Part shown: one piece after another, positions 46,346 to 55,865 of the stretch
Layout of the letters: the number at the start of each line of letters is the position of its first letter
Position numbering within the stretch: the stretch's first letter is position 1
Assembly: GCA_003228175.2 (NCBI GenBank)
Contig: QGNQ01000003.1
Coordinates: 1 to 64,000 of the forward strand
From: Chloroflexota bacterium
GTDB taxonomy: Bacteria > Chloroflexota > Dehalococcoidia > Bin125
Length of the DNA stretch: 64,000 bases
Direction: 5' to 3'
Position numbers and translations under genes: made by a program
Notes under the pieces: generated by a model
Database searches by the model: none
Told to the model about the DNA's origin: nothing
Seen by the model: only the letters and a program-made list of their open reading frames with translations

Positions 46346-46852
46346 ATGGCGCTGCAAGATCCGGCCGCCTTCCGCCAGTTCTTCGATCGCACGTTCGATC
46401 CGGCCTACCGCTTCGCCTATGCGCTGAGCGGTGATGCGGAAATCGCGGAGATGGCGATCGCGTCGCTGTATGCGGACGGTTGGCTGAGCTGGCGGCGGAT
46501 GCCGAAGTCGGACGACGAAGTGCGTGAGCTGCTGGACGACCTGTTCGCCCAGGGGTACGAGGCGTTCCAGCAACGAAATCGGCTGGTGAGCAACGCGGAC
46601 GAGATCGCGCGGGTGATGGCGGGAACGATTCAGCAGCGCTGGCAGCAGACATCGAACGACTTCCGCTCTGGCCAGCGTACGGTGCCGACGGGAACCCGAC
46701 CCAAGCTCCTGGGCAACGCGGAGCCGCGGTCGGACCCGGACGACCCGGGGGAGCTCGACGAGGCCGCTGTGGCGCCGACCGCGGTCGGTCCGGCGGGCGG
46801 CACGGAGGGCGGTCCGGGCGAGATGGCGAACTGGCGGCGGGTGCGCTGGTAG
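46346..46852 (+). CDS. Sigma-70 region-2-like protein lacking a recognisable region 4
   Basis: FRQFFDRTFDPAYRFAYALSGDAEIAEMAIASLYADGWLSWRRM. Confidence 0.55.
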   Translation: MALQDPAAFRQFFDRTFDPAYRFAYALSGDAEIAEMAIASLYADGWLSWRRMPKSDDEVRELLDDLFAQGYEAFQQRNRLVSNADEIARVMAGTIQQRWQQTSNDFRSGQRTVPTGTRPKLLGNAEPRSDPDDPGELDEAAVAPTAVGPAGGTEGGPGEMANWRRVRW

Positions 46853-47183
46853 CGCGGCGGGCAGCTTTGCGTGAACGCCGCGGTAGCCGGTCGTATCGGC
46901 GGCGGGTGCGCGCCAATCGCACTACGGGCCGATCGCACTACGGGATTGACGAAGACGTTGGCTTCCGCGCCGGCCGAAGCGTCGAAAGAGCGCAACGACG
47001 GGCGGTCCGGACGCGCTCGCTCGCCCGATCCCTTCCCAGGATTTAATACATAATGCCTTCGCTTAGGGGAAATCCCTTACTACGATCAGAGCAGGTCGCA
47101 ATTCCACAACGCGCCCGCGCGGGTCCCTGATGGTTCGCGACTGCGAGATCGGGCCGTGGGAGCGTTCGGCGAAGGGATAGGCC

Positions 47184-47924
47184 GTGGCGATCCGCGTGCT
47201 CATCGTGGACGACAACGCGGCGCTGCGAGGCGCCGTGCGCGCGCTGCTGGGCGGGACTGAGGGCTTCGAGGTGGTGGGGGAGGACGACGACGGCCCGGCG
47301 GGGGTCAGCCGGGCGATCAGCCTGCGGCCCGACGTCGTGCTGATGGATGTGGACTTGCCCACGCAGAATGGGATCGAAGCGGCGCGGGAGATCGGCAATC
47401 ACTTGCCGACCTCCCGAACGTTGCTGTTCACCGGCGGCACGCTGGAAGAGGGTGATTGCCGACGGGCCGGCGCGGTGGGAGTGCTGCCGAAGACGGCCCG
47501 TAGCGATGAACTGATCGCGGCGATTCGTCGTGCGGTGGCGCCGTCGGCGGCCGCGGGCACCGCGAGCGCCGATATTCCGAGGCTGACGCTGGCGTCGACC
47601 CGACCCGCGGGCGAGGTTGTGGAGGCCGCCGCTGCGGAGAGCCTGGCTGCGACGGCCACCAAGCCCGCAGCCAGACGGGGCACGTCGGTGCGGGCGCTGT
47701 CCGGCGTGGTGGTGGAGCTGAGCGACCTCGTAGTCGGTGCGTCGGCGCTGATCGCGGATCTCGCGGAGGACGGCGCCCCGCCGAACCCGAAGGCGCTGCG
47801 ACAGTTGCCGGCGCTCTTGCAGTCGGTCGCGAGGGCGGAGCAACGCCTGGCGCACGCGCTCCTGGATGAGGCGGCGCTACTGGACGCGACCGACGACGCG
47901 CCCAACGAGCCGCCGCCCGACTAA
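47184..47924 (+). CDS. Response regulator (receiver domain with non-DNA-binding C-terminal extension)
   Basis: IRVLIVDDNAALRGAVRALL, DVVLMDVDLPTQNGIEAAR, VGVLPKTARSDELIAAIR; no HTH recognised. Confidence 0.85.
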   Translation: MAIRVLIVDDNAALRGAVRALLGGTEGFEVVGEDDDGPAGVSRAISLRPDVVLMDVDLPTQNGIEAAREIGNHLPTSRTLLFTGGTLEEGDCRRAGAVGVLPKTARSDELIAAIRRAVAPSAAAGTASADIPRLTLASTRPAGEVVEAAAAESLAATATKPAARRGTSVRALSGVVVELSDLVVGASALIADLAEDGAPPNPKALRQLPALLQSVARAEQRLAHALLDEAALLDATDDAPNEPPPD

Positions 47925-47933
47925 CTGCCGGGA

Positions 47934-48488
47934 CTAGACACCGTTCGGTGCGTCAGAGCTGTCGTCCATGGCAGGCTCGCTCGCTGTGGACTCGTCGGGA
48001 GTTGCCTGGGTAGGGGTTGCCTCGCTGGGGGCCGCTTCGTCCTTACGGAACGTGACGAGGAACTTGTCGGGCTTGAGGACGCGGTCCGCGGCCTGCTTGG
48101 CGACGGCGACCGTGAGCCCGTCGGGCAGGCGACGCTTCTCCGGGACCGTGGCGGTGGTCTCAACGCGCCAGCCATGCTCGGAGGCGGCCTGGATCCCCAG
48201 ACGCATGCTCTCCTGGTCCGGGTACCCGGCCGTGTGGACGGGACCGGATTCGTCACGGAACCAGGTCTCGCGGGCTTCTTGCTTGGCCTTGCGCTCGTCG
48301 AGCTTGGCGTCGACGACGGCGCGACCGCGCCGGGCCTGCTGCTGAACGGCGGGCTTGGCTTTGTCGACGGCGTCCCGCAAGGCCGGTTCGGCTTTCTGCC
48401 GGACCTCCTCAACTTTGACGGCGGCCTGATGCACGCCTTCGCGAGCGGTGTCCTCGGCGTGCTTGAGGCGTTCCTGCCAGGTGGGCAT
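47934..48488 (-). CDS. Hypothetical protein with coiled N-terminus and low-complexity acidic tail
   Basis: Intact 184-aa ORF; SEATPTQATPDESTASEPAMDDSS tail. Confidence 0.65.
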   Translation of the reverse strand: MPTWQERLKHAEDTAREGVHQAAVKVEEVRQKAEPALRDAVDKAKPAVQQQARRGRAVVDAKLDERKAKQEARETWFRDESGPVHTAGYPDQESMRLGIQAASEHGWRVETTATVPEKRRLPDGLTVAVAKQAADRVLKPDKFLVTFRKDEAAPSEATPTQATPDESTASEPAMDDSSDAPNGV

Positions 48489-48517
48489 GGTGGTGGCCTC
48501 CAGTGGTGAAACGAGCG

Positions 48518-49507
48518 TTAGTTGATCTGCACCAGCGTACGCCCTCGGACGCCACCTTGGAGGATCGAGGCGGCAGCGGCGGCGACGCCGTCCAGATCGG
48601 TGTGGACGGCGATGGAGTCGAGCAGGGCGTTGGGCTTCCAGTCGCTGCCGAGATGCCGCCAGATCTGGGTACGCAGATCCATGGGGCAGTAGACCGACTC
48701 GATGCCGGCCAGGGAGGCGCCGCGCAGGATGAAGGGCATGACCGTGGTGCTGAGGCCGGCGCCCCCGGTGAGACCGGAGAGGGCGCTGACGCCATCGCGC
48801 TTGAGCGTGCGCAGAATGTAGGCCGTGGTCGTGCCACCGACGGGGTCGACGGCGCCGGCCCAGCGTTCCTTCTCGATCGGGCGCTTGTTTTCCTCGCTGA
48901 CCTCCTCGCGGGTCAAGATCTCGCTGGCGCCGAGCGCGCGCAGGTAGTCGTGCTCGTCGGCCTTGCCGGTGCTGGCGGCAACGGTGTAGCCGAGCTGGGC
49001 AAGCATGGCGACGGCGGTGCTGCCGACACCACCCGTTGCGCCGGTGACCAGAACGGGGCCGGAGTCGGGCGTCACGCCGCCGTGCTGCAGAGCCTGCACG
49101 GAGAGGCCGGCGGTGAACCCGGCGGTACCCAGCGCCATGGTCTCTTCGAGGCTGAGGCCGTCCGGCAGGGGGACGATCCAGTCGCCGGGCACGCGCGCGA
49201 GCTCGGCGAAGCCGCCGAAGTGCCCGATCCCCAGGTCGTAGCCGGTGACAAGCACCGGCTGGCCGGCCTGGAAGTGAGCGTCGTTGGACTCACGCACGGT
49301 GCCGGCCAGGTCGATGCCGGGAACCATGGGGTAGCTGGTCACCACGCGGCCCTTGGGAAGGGTGGCCAAGCCATCTTTGTAATTCACGCTGGACCACTGC
49401 ACGGTGATCGTGACGTCGCCCTGCGGGAGGTCTGTCTCCTCCAGCGATTGGACGCCCGCGCTGAAATTGTCGTCCTGCAGGTCAACAACGAACGCGCGGA
49501 AGCTCAT
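48518..49507 (-). CDS. YhdH/AcuI-type quinone oxidoreductase (acrylyl-CoA reductase-like)
   Basis: SSVNYKDGLATLPKGRVVTSYPMVPGIDLAGTV, VLVTGATGGVGSTAVAMLAQLGYTV. Confidence 0.92.
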   Translation of the reverse strand: MSFRAFVVDLQDDNFSAGVQSLEETDLPQGDVTITVQWSSVNYKDGLATLPKGRVVTSYPMVPGIDLAGTVRESNDAHFQAGQPVLVTGYDLGIGHFGGFAELARVPGDWIVPLPDGLSLEETMALGTAGFTAGLSVQALQHGGVTPDSGPVLVTGATGGVGSTAVAMLAQLGYTVAASTGKADEHDYLRALGASEILTREEVSEENKRPIEKERWAGAVDPVGGTTTAYILRTLKRDGVSALSGLTGGAGLSTTVMPFILRGASLAGIESVYCPMDLRTQIWRHLGSDWKPNALLDSIAVHTDLDGVAAAAASILQGGVRGRTLVQIN

Positions 49508-49552
49508 GTCGTATCTCCTTTGGCGAAGGTCCTGGCGATTGGAGGGGCTCGG

Positions 49553-50422
49553 TCAGCGAGCTGGGGCCTCGCCGCGTTCGAGCGCGTCGAACAGGATCGG
49601 CTGCACGTTGACCCCGTGCGGTTGCAGGTCGACGAGCGTGAAGCCCTTGAGCAGCCCGGGCGCCCCGGAGTAGAAGGCGGTGGTGCCGGGCGGCCCCGTC
49701 TGGCCGTGTCGGTCCAGGTGGCCCAGGGCGACGTAGTGCGCTTCCAGGTCGGCGAGGTGCTCTTCCTCGATGCGGTAACCGAAGGAGAGCCGCCCGTCGA
49801 AGCCCACGGCGGAGCCGTGCGCCATGGCGATGCGCCAGAAGGGGCGCTCCGTGTCGCCCCGCCAGGCCGGCGAGGCGTCGGCGGGGGAGAAGTCGTCATA
49901 GCTGGCGTGCGCTTGGCCCCAGATCTGCACCCCGATGTCGTCCAAGCTGAAGAGTGTCCCGTCCGGGCTATCGAAGATGTGAACGTTGTCTGCGAAGTGA
50001 TGCGCGAAGCGCTGATACATGGAGCCGGACATGAACGGATCGTGGTTGCCGGGCAAGATCACGACGGGCTTTTCGGTGGCGCTGATAATCTCGGCGGTCG
50101 CCTGGACGAGGGGCTCTTTGACGCGGTTGTTGTCGAAGAAGTCGCCGGCGATCACAACAAGGTCGGCATCCAAGTCGGTGGCCGCGTTCACGATCGTCTC
50201 CATGAAGACGAGCGCCTCTTCGCGACCGGACTCGTCGAGGGCGAAGCCCGTGCCCACGTGCACGTCGGAGGTATGGATCATGCGCACGCTGTGCGAGTGC
50301 GCCGAGGCCGGGAGGCGCTCGGAGGCGTCGGACACCTGGAGCCCAGCGTCCGTCGGCTGGGAGCCGGTGCTGGCGGACGGTGTGCCGACTCCGTTGGCAA
50401 GGGGATCTGGCATCGCACCCAA
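49553..50422 (-). CDS. Metallophosphoesterase
   Basis: MIHTSDVHVGTGF, DLVVIAGDFFDNN, VILPGNHDPF, HGSAVGF, ALGHLDRH. Confidence 0.9.
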   Translation of the reverse strand: MGAMPDPLANGVGTPSASTGSQPTDAGLQVSDASERLPASAHSHSVRMIHTSDVHVGTGFALDESGREEALVFMETIVNAATDLDADLVVIAGDFFDNNRVKEPLVQATAEIISATEKPVVILPGNHDPFMSGSMYQRFAHHFADNVHIFDSPDGTLFSLDDIGVQIWGQAHASYDDFSPADASPAWRGDTERPFWRIAMAHGSAVGFDGRLSFGYRIEEEHLADLEAHYVALGHLDRHGQTGPPGTTAFYSGAPGLLKGFTLVDLQPHGVNVQPILFDALERGEAPAR

Positions 50423-50635
50423 CTTCGCATGTCGCGTCGAACGGCGTGACGCGGTGGATCACTGGTTGGCGCGTCGATCAGAGTGACGCGCAGATCAATC
50501 ATCGCGCGTCCACGGGCAACGCAGCACAATCGATAATGGCGTTCAGCCTAGCGGAGGCGTCGGTGAGGCGCTCTCCGCTCCCTGGCAACGGAGGAACAGG
50601 CCTGATTTCTTCGAGGCCCGTAAGATAGAGGGGAA

Positions 50636-52174
50636 ATGACCACTAACGCCTCTCCCCGCATCGCCTCAGAATCCCCCTCCGTCGAGAGCCGCAGCGACGG
50701 GTCGTCGCACGCGGACGATTTCGAGACGGTGATCGGCCTGGAGGTGCACTCGCAGCTCAAGACCGAGAGCAAGATGTTCTGCCGCTGCCCGGCGAATTAC
50801 GCGGACGCGCCCCCCAACACCCACGTCTGCCCCATCTGCCAAGGCATGCCGGGCATGCTGCCGGTGATCAATGAGACGGCAGTGGAATGGACGATCCGGG
50901 CGGCGCTGGCGCTGCATATGGAGATTCCCGAGGTCTCCAAGTTCGACCGCAAGAACTACCACTACCCGGACCTGATGAAGGGCTACCAGATCAGCCAGTT
51001 CGAAGAGCCGCTGAGTCAGAACGGCTATCTGGACGTGATCGTCGAAGGGGAGTCGCGGCGGATCGGTGTGACCCGCATCCATCTGGAGGAGGACACGGCG
51101 CGGCTGATGCATCGGGAGGACGAGGCGGGCGAGGGCTACTCCCTGCTGGACCTGAACCGCTGCGGGGTGCCGCTGATGGAGTGCGTCTCTGAGCCGGACA
51201 TGCGCAGCCCGGAGGAGGCGCGCGCCTACTTGGTGGCGCTGCGCCAGATCTATCGCTACTTGGACGTCTCGACGGCGGACATGGAGAAGGGCTCCTTCCG
51301 CTGCGACGCGAACGTCTCGTTGCGGCCCTGGGGCCAAGAGGCCTTCGGGACCAAGGTTGAGATCAAGAACATGAACTCGTTCCGGGCCGTCTACAAGGCG
51401 CTGCAGTACGAGCAGCGCCGGCAGGCGGAGGCGATTCGCAACGGCGAGCCGATCCGGCAGGAGACGCGCGGCTGGGTAGACGATCGCGAGATCACGGTCT
51501 CGCAGCGCTCCAAGGAGGAGTCGGACGACTATCGCTACTTCCCGGACCCCGATCTGCCGCCGCTGCGGACCGGTCGCGAGCGGGTGGAGGCGATCCGGGC
51601 GGCGCTGCCCGAGCTCCCGTTCGCGCGCTTCCAACGCTTCCAGTCGCAGTACGGGCTGGGAGAGTTCGAAGCGAACCTGCTCACGGAAGATCGGGCCAAG
51701 GCCGACTATTACGAGGCGGCGGTGGAGGCGGTGGCGGAGGCGCGGTCCGAGAAGACGCAGAAGGCCGTCGCGAACTGGGTCGTGGGCGAGATGGCACGAT
51801 TGATGCACGAAGCGGGGCACGATCTCGGCGCGGTCAAGATCCGGCCCGCACAGATCGCGGCGCTGGTGACGCTGATCGCGGGCGGGACGATCAGTAACAC
51901 CCTGGCCAAGGACGTGTTCGAGTCGATGTACGCCAGCGGCGCCGACCCGAAGGCGATCGTGGAGGCGTCCGGGCAGACGCAGATCAGCGACAGCGACGAG
52001 CTGGCGGGGGTGGTGCAGGGGGTGATCGATGCGCAACCAGCGGCGGTGGCGGACTATCGGGCAGGCAAGCAGGAAGCGCTGAAGTTCCTCATGGGGCAGG
52101 TCATGCGGGCCACCCGTGGTCGCGCGAACCCGACCGTGGTGACCGAGATCCTGCGGCGCTCGCTGGACGCCTGA
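50636..52174 (+). CDS. gatB: Asp/Glu-tRNA(Asn/Gln) amidotransferase subunit B
   Basis: ETVIGLEVHSQLKTESKMFCRC, YHYPDLMKGYQISQ, C-terminal YqeY-like domain. Confidence 0.97.
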   Translation: MTTNASPRIASESPSVESRSDGSSHADDFETVIGLEVHSQLKTESKMFCRCPANYADAPPNTHVCPICQGMPGMLPVINETAVEWTIRAALALHMEIPEVSKFDRKNYHYPDLMKGYQISQFEEPLSQNGYLDVIVEGESRRIGVTRIHLEEDTARLMHREDEAGEGYSLLDLNRCGVPLMECVSEPDMRSPEEARAYLVALRQIYRYLDVSTADMEKGSFRCDANVSLRPWGQEAFGTKVEIKNMNSFRAVYKALQYEQRRQAEAIRNGEPIRQETRGWVDDREITVSQRSKEESDDYRYFPDPDLPPLRTGRERVEAIRAALPELPFARFQRFQSQYGLGEFEANLLTEDRAKADYYEAAVEAVAEARSEKTQKAVANWVVGEMARLMHEAGHDLGAVKIRPAQIAALVTLIAGGTISNTLAKDVFESMYASGADPKAIVEASGQTQISDSDELAGVVQGVIDAQPAAVADYRAGKQEALKFLMGQVMRATRGRANPTVVTEILRRSLDA

Positions 52175-52373
52175 CCGCGGTCGCGGGATGCGCGGTACGG
52201 AGCCGTAACGCGCAATGCGCTGCGGGCGTCTACGGAGTGCGGTGCCCACTGCAATGGAACTGAGCAGGCCCGTCCACCGTCGTGCGAGTGGAACGCGAGG
52301 GAGTGGACCGGGGGATCTAGGGAGCGGTGATCGGTGTGGTCGTAGCGTCGTCCCAGCCCTATAGTGCCGACCA

Positions 52374-53735
52374 ATGAGATGGGTCCGCGATCCGGACACG
52401 CGCAAGTGGCTTCTGCCCGGGATGGGTGTGAAGCGCTGGTTCTTCCTGCTCTTTCTGGGTATGGCGTTCCTGGGGCTCGGCGTATCGTTCTTGGCGCGCG
52501 AGGCTTACCTGACGCTTGAGCTGCCCGACGCGTTCTACTACCTGACGCTGCAATTCATCCCGCAGTTGCTCCGCGGCGGTCTCTTCATGGGCGTTGCCGT
52601 CCTCTTCGTAGTGATCGGCGTGTGGAAGTTCAACGCGGGCCTGCTGGCGGCGATGCGCACCCCGGCCCGTAGCAACGCCAGCGGCGAGCCGGAGAGCCTG
52701 GTCAATCTGGTCTACCGCCACCGCTTCGCCGGGCGGGGACCGCGCATCGTGACGATCGGCGGCGGCACCGGGCTATCGGTCTTGCTGCGCGGGCTCAAGG
52801 AGTACACGGACAACCTCACGGCCGTCGTCACGGTGGCGGACGACGGGGGCTCGTCGGGGCGGCTCCGGGCAGACATGGGCGTGATTCCGCCCGGCGACGT
52901 GCGCAACTGCATCGCCGCGGTGGCGGACGCGGAGCCGCTGATGACGCGGCTCTTCCAGTACCGCTTCCCAGCGGAGTCGGGCGAGGGCCTGTCCGGGCAC
53001 TCGTTCGGGAACCTGTTCATCGTGGCGATGTCCGAAGTGACTGGGTCGATGGAGCAGGCGATCCATGAGACCGGCCGCGTGCTCAACGTGCGGGGGCAGA
53101 TCTTGCCTTCCACCCTGGAGGACGTGAATCTCGTGGCGCGCACGACGGACGGGCGCACGATCCGGGGCGAATCCGCGATCACGGCCGCGCACACCGAGAT
53201 TGAGACCGTGGGACTGGAGCCCCAACGGCCGGGGGCGCACCCGGACGCGGTCAACGCGGTGCGCAACGCGGACCTCATCGTGGTGGGGCCCGGCAGCCTC
53301 TACACCAGCGTGCTGCCAAACCTGCTGGTCCCGGAGCTGCGCATCGCCTTCCAAGAGTCGCAGGCGATGCGGATCTTCGTGAGCAACGTGGCGACCCAAC
53401 ACGGCGAAACGGACAATTACTCCGTGCAGGACCACGTGGCGAGTATTGAGTCGCACCTCGGCGGGGCGCCGTTCGAGTTTATCGTCGCGAATAACAACGT
53501 CAGCGCGCGGCTCCCGGAGCGCTGGCAGTCCGAGCCGGTGCGCGCGGGCGGGGCGGAGATCGGGGGGCAGGTGATCCTGGCCGATGTGATCGATGAACGC
53601 AACCGTTACCGCCACGACGCGACGAAGCTAGCCGATGCGATCCTCACGATTTACCATGAGCGCGGCGAAGCGGCCCCCCGCTCCGCTCGTGGAACGGGCG
53701 CCGAGGACGTGGAGCGCATGCTCAGCGGCTCCTAA
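52374..53735 (+). CDS. yvcK: YvcK/CofD-like gluconeogenesis factor with N-terminal TM region
   Basis: IVTIGGGTGLSVLLRGLKEYTDNLTAVVTVADDGGSSGRLR, GDVRNCI. Confidence 0.94.
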   Translation: MRWVRDPDTRKWLLPGMGVKRWFFLLFLGMAFLGLGVSFLAREAYLTLELPDAFYYLTLQFIPQLLRGGLFMGVAVLFVVIGVWKFNAGLLAAMRTPARSNASGEPESLVNLVYRHRFAGRGPRIVTIGGGTGLSVLLRGLKEYTDNLTAVVTVADDGGSSGRLRADMGVIPPGDVRNCIAAVADAEPLMTRLFQYRFPAESGEGLSGHSFGNLFIVAMSEVTGSMEQAIHETGRVLNVRGQILPSTLEDVNLVARTTDGRTIRGESAITAAHTEIETVGLEPQRPGAHPDAVNAVRNADLIVVGPGSLYTSVLPNLLVPELRIAFQESQAMRIFVSNVATQHGETDNYSVQDHVASIESHLGGAPFEFIVANNNVSARLPERWQSEPVRAGGAEIGGQVILADVIDERNRYRHDATKLADAILTIYHERGEAAPRSARGTGAEDVERMLSGS

Positions 53736-53781
53736 TCCGGCATCGAGCGGCAATCCGGCGTAGGGCCGGTCGAAGGATCTG

Positions 53782-54006
53782 ATGAACGCCAGCGATATCA
53801 TCAACGTCTTTCAGATCTTGGTCGCGCTGATTCTCATCGCGGCCGTGCTGATGCAGGCCAAGGGCGCCGGCATGGGTAACATCTTCGGCGGCACCGGCGG
53901 CGAATCGTTCCGCACGCGGCGCGGGGTGGAGCGCGTGCTGTTCCGCGCCACGATCGGGCTGATCGTGGTCTTCGTGGGGCTATCGATCGCGGCGATTCGC
54001 GTTTAG
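53782..54006 (+). CDS. secG: Preprotein translocase subunit SecG
   Basis: FQILVALILIAAVLMQAKGAGMGNIFGGTGGESFRTRRGVER. Confidence 0.92.
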   Translation: MNASDIINVFQILVALILIAAVLMQAKGAGMGNIFGGTGGESFRTRRGVERVLFRATIGLIVVFVGLSIAAIRV

Positions 54007-54019
54007 CTGCAGCGCCCCG

Positions 54020-54859
54020 ATGCCTGGCGCCGTGTCCGGCATTGTCACACTCACCACGGACTTTGGCCTGGACGACGGCTACGTCGCGCAGCTGCATGGG
54101 ACCCTGCTAAACGTCAGTCCGACGCTGCGGATCGTCGATCTGAGTCACGCTGTGCCGCACTCCGATGTCGCCGGCGCCCTGACGACCAGCCTGTTCCTCA
54201 CGGAGAGCGTCTGGCCGCGCTTCCCGGCTGGGACGGTGCATGTGGTCGTCGTCGACCCGGGAGTGGGGAGTGCGCGCAGCCTGGTGGCAATCGAGACGCC
54301 GGGCGCGTGGCTGGTTGGCCCCGACACGGGCGTGCTCAGCAGTGGCCTGCCCGACGCCATCCGCCCGGTCAACGGGATCGCGCGGGCCACCCTTCCCTTC
54401 GGGCACCGGGCCCGCGACATCCAGTCCACTCCGCTCGCAGGCGATACGGTCTCGCGAACGTTTCATGGGCGCGACCTGATCGCCCCCGTCGCTGGCGCCC
54501 TCGCTTTGGGCGGGGCGCTGGAATCGACCGGGCCGTCCGTACGGGACGTTGCCGTGGCGGCGACGCTGGCCAGTCCGATTCTGGAGGGCGCCGGGACAGG
54601 CCGGATCCTGCACGTGGATCGATTCGGCAACGCGATCACGAGCTTCCGTGCAGCGGCGGCGGGGGAGTCGTTCGAGATCGTGGTTGCGGGACAGGTGGTC
54701 TCTGGTCCCGCGTCGAGCTATGCGAGCGCTGGGGCCGAGATCGTGGCGCTGCCGTCATCGAACGGATACCTGGAGATCGCGCTGGCGAATGGGAGTGCGG
54801 CGGCGGCGTTGGGCCTTGAGCGCGGCACGCCGGTGGTGCTGCGACGCGGGGCAGCCTGA
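54020..54859 (+). CDS. SAM hydroxide adenosyltransferase (DUF62, SAM chlorinase/fluorinase family)
   Basis: VTLTTDFGLDDGYVAQLHG, VVVVDPGVGS, TFHGRDLIAPVAGALA, HVDRFGNAIT. Confidence 0.93.
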   Translation: MPGAVSGIVTLTTDFGLDDGYVAQLHGTLLNVSPTLRIVDLSHAVPHSDVAGALTTSLFLTESVWPRFPAGTVHVVVVDPGVGSARSLVAIETPGAWLVGPDTGVLSSGLPDAIRPVNGIARATLPFGHRARDIQSTPLAGDTVSRTFHGRDLIAPVAGALALGGALESTGPSVRDVAVAATLASPILEGAGTGRILHVDRFGNAITSFRAAAAGESFEIVVAGQVVSGPASSYASAGAEIVALPSSNGYLEIALANGSAAAALGLERGTPVVLRRGAA

Positions 54860-54872
54860 GTATGCTCGCCAC

Positions 54873-55865
54873 ATGACGAGTCCCCGCGTCGCGTTTTTCG
54901 GGTCGCCCGACTTCGCCGTGCCCACGCTGCAGGCGCTCACCCACAGCGCCTACCGGCCGGTGGTGGTGGTGACGCAGCCGGACCGTCCGGCAGGACGCGG
55001 GCGGGCGCTGCGACCGCCGCCGGTCAAGGTCGTCGCGGAGGCGGCGGGGATCGACGTGCTCCAGCCGGCCCGTCTACGCGCGCCTGCGGCCACGTCGGCG
55101 CTGGCGGCGTACGCGCCCGATCTGCAGGTGATCGTGGCGTACGGCCAGATCCTGCGCCCCGACGTGCTGTCGCTGCCGCGCTTCGGCACGCTGAATGTGC
55201 ACGCCTCGCTGTTGCCGCGCTGGCGCGGGGCGTCGCCGGTCACGGCGGCGATCCTGGCCGGCGACGCGGAGACCGGAGCCACGATCATGTGCGTCGACGA
55301 AGGGGAGGACACCGGCGATATTCTGAGTTCGCGCGTAGAACCGATCCGTCCCCAGGACGACGCGGGCCACCTGAGTGAACGACTCGCCGCACTGGGCGCG
55401 GCGCTGCTGCTGGAGACGATCCCGCGCTGGCTGTCGGGCGAGATCACGCCCCAGCCACAGGACGATGCCCTGGCGACGCGGGCGCGGCGGCTGGAGAAGG
55501 CGCAGGGGCGCATCGACTGGACGGAGCCGGCCGCGAAGATCAGCCGTCAGGTGCGCGCCTTCTCGCCCTGGCCCGGTGCGACGACGGATCTGCACGGGGC
55601 GGGTCTGCGGATCTGGCGGGCGAGCTCGTCCGAATTGGAACTGGGCGAAGTGGAGCTGGGCGAGTTGGGCTTGGACGAGGCGGCGGCGGCGCCCGTAAAG
55701 CCGGGGACGGTGCTGGCGGTGGGAACGACGATCGATGTCGCGACGGGGGACGGGCGATTGCGTATCGAACGGCTGCAACGGGCCGGGAAGCAAGCCCTCG
55801 ACGCTCGCGCGTTCAGTAACGGAGAGCCCGATCTGGTTGGGCGAATGCTGGGAGCGTCGGCATGA
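54873..55865 (+). CDS. fmt: Methionyl-tRNA formyltransferase
   Basis: RVAFFGSPDFAVPTLQAL, NVHASLLPRWRGASPVTAAILAGDAETG. Confidence 0.96.
   Translation: MTSPRVAFFGSPDFAVPTLQALTHSAYRPVVVVTQPDRPAGRGRALRPPPVKVVAEAAGIDVLQPARLRAPAATSALAAYAPDLQVIVAYGQILRPDVLSLPRFGTLNVHASLLPRWRGASPVTAAILAGDAETGATIMCVDEGEDTGDILSSRVEPIRPQDDAGHLSERLAALGAALLLETIPRWLSGEITPQPQDDALATRARRLEKAQGRIDWTEPAAKISRQVRAFSPWPGATTDLHGAGLRIWRASSSELELGEVELGELGLDEAAAAPVKPGTVLAVGTTIDVATGDGRLRIERLQRAGKQALDARAFSNGEPDLVGRMLGASA

Noticed and set aside
54020-54859. A true fluorinase/chlorinase for organohalogen synthesis
   Set aside because: Sequence fits the common DUF62 SAM hydroxide adenosyltransferase group; no evidence for halogenase-specific features or a biosynthetic cluster.
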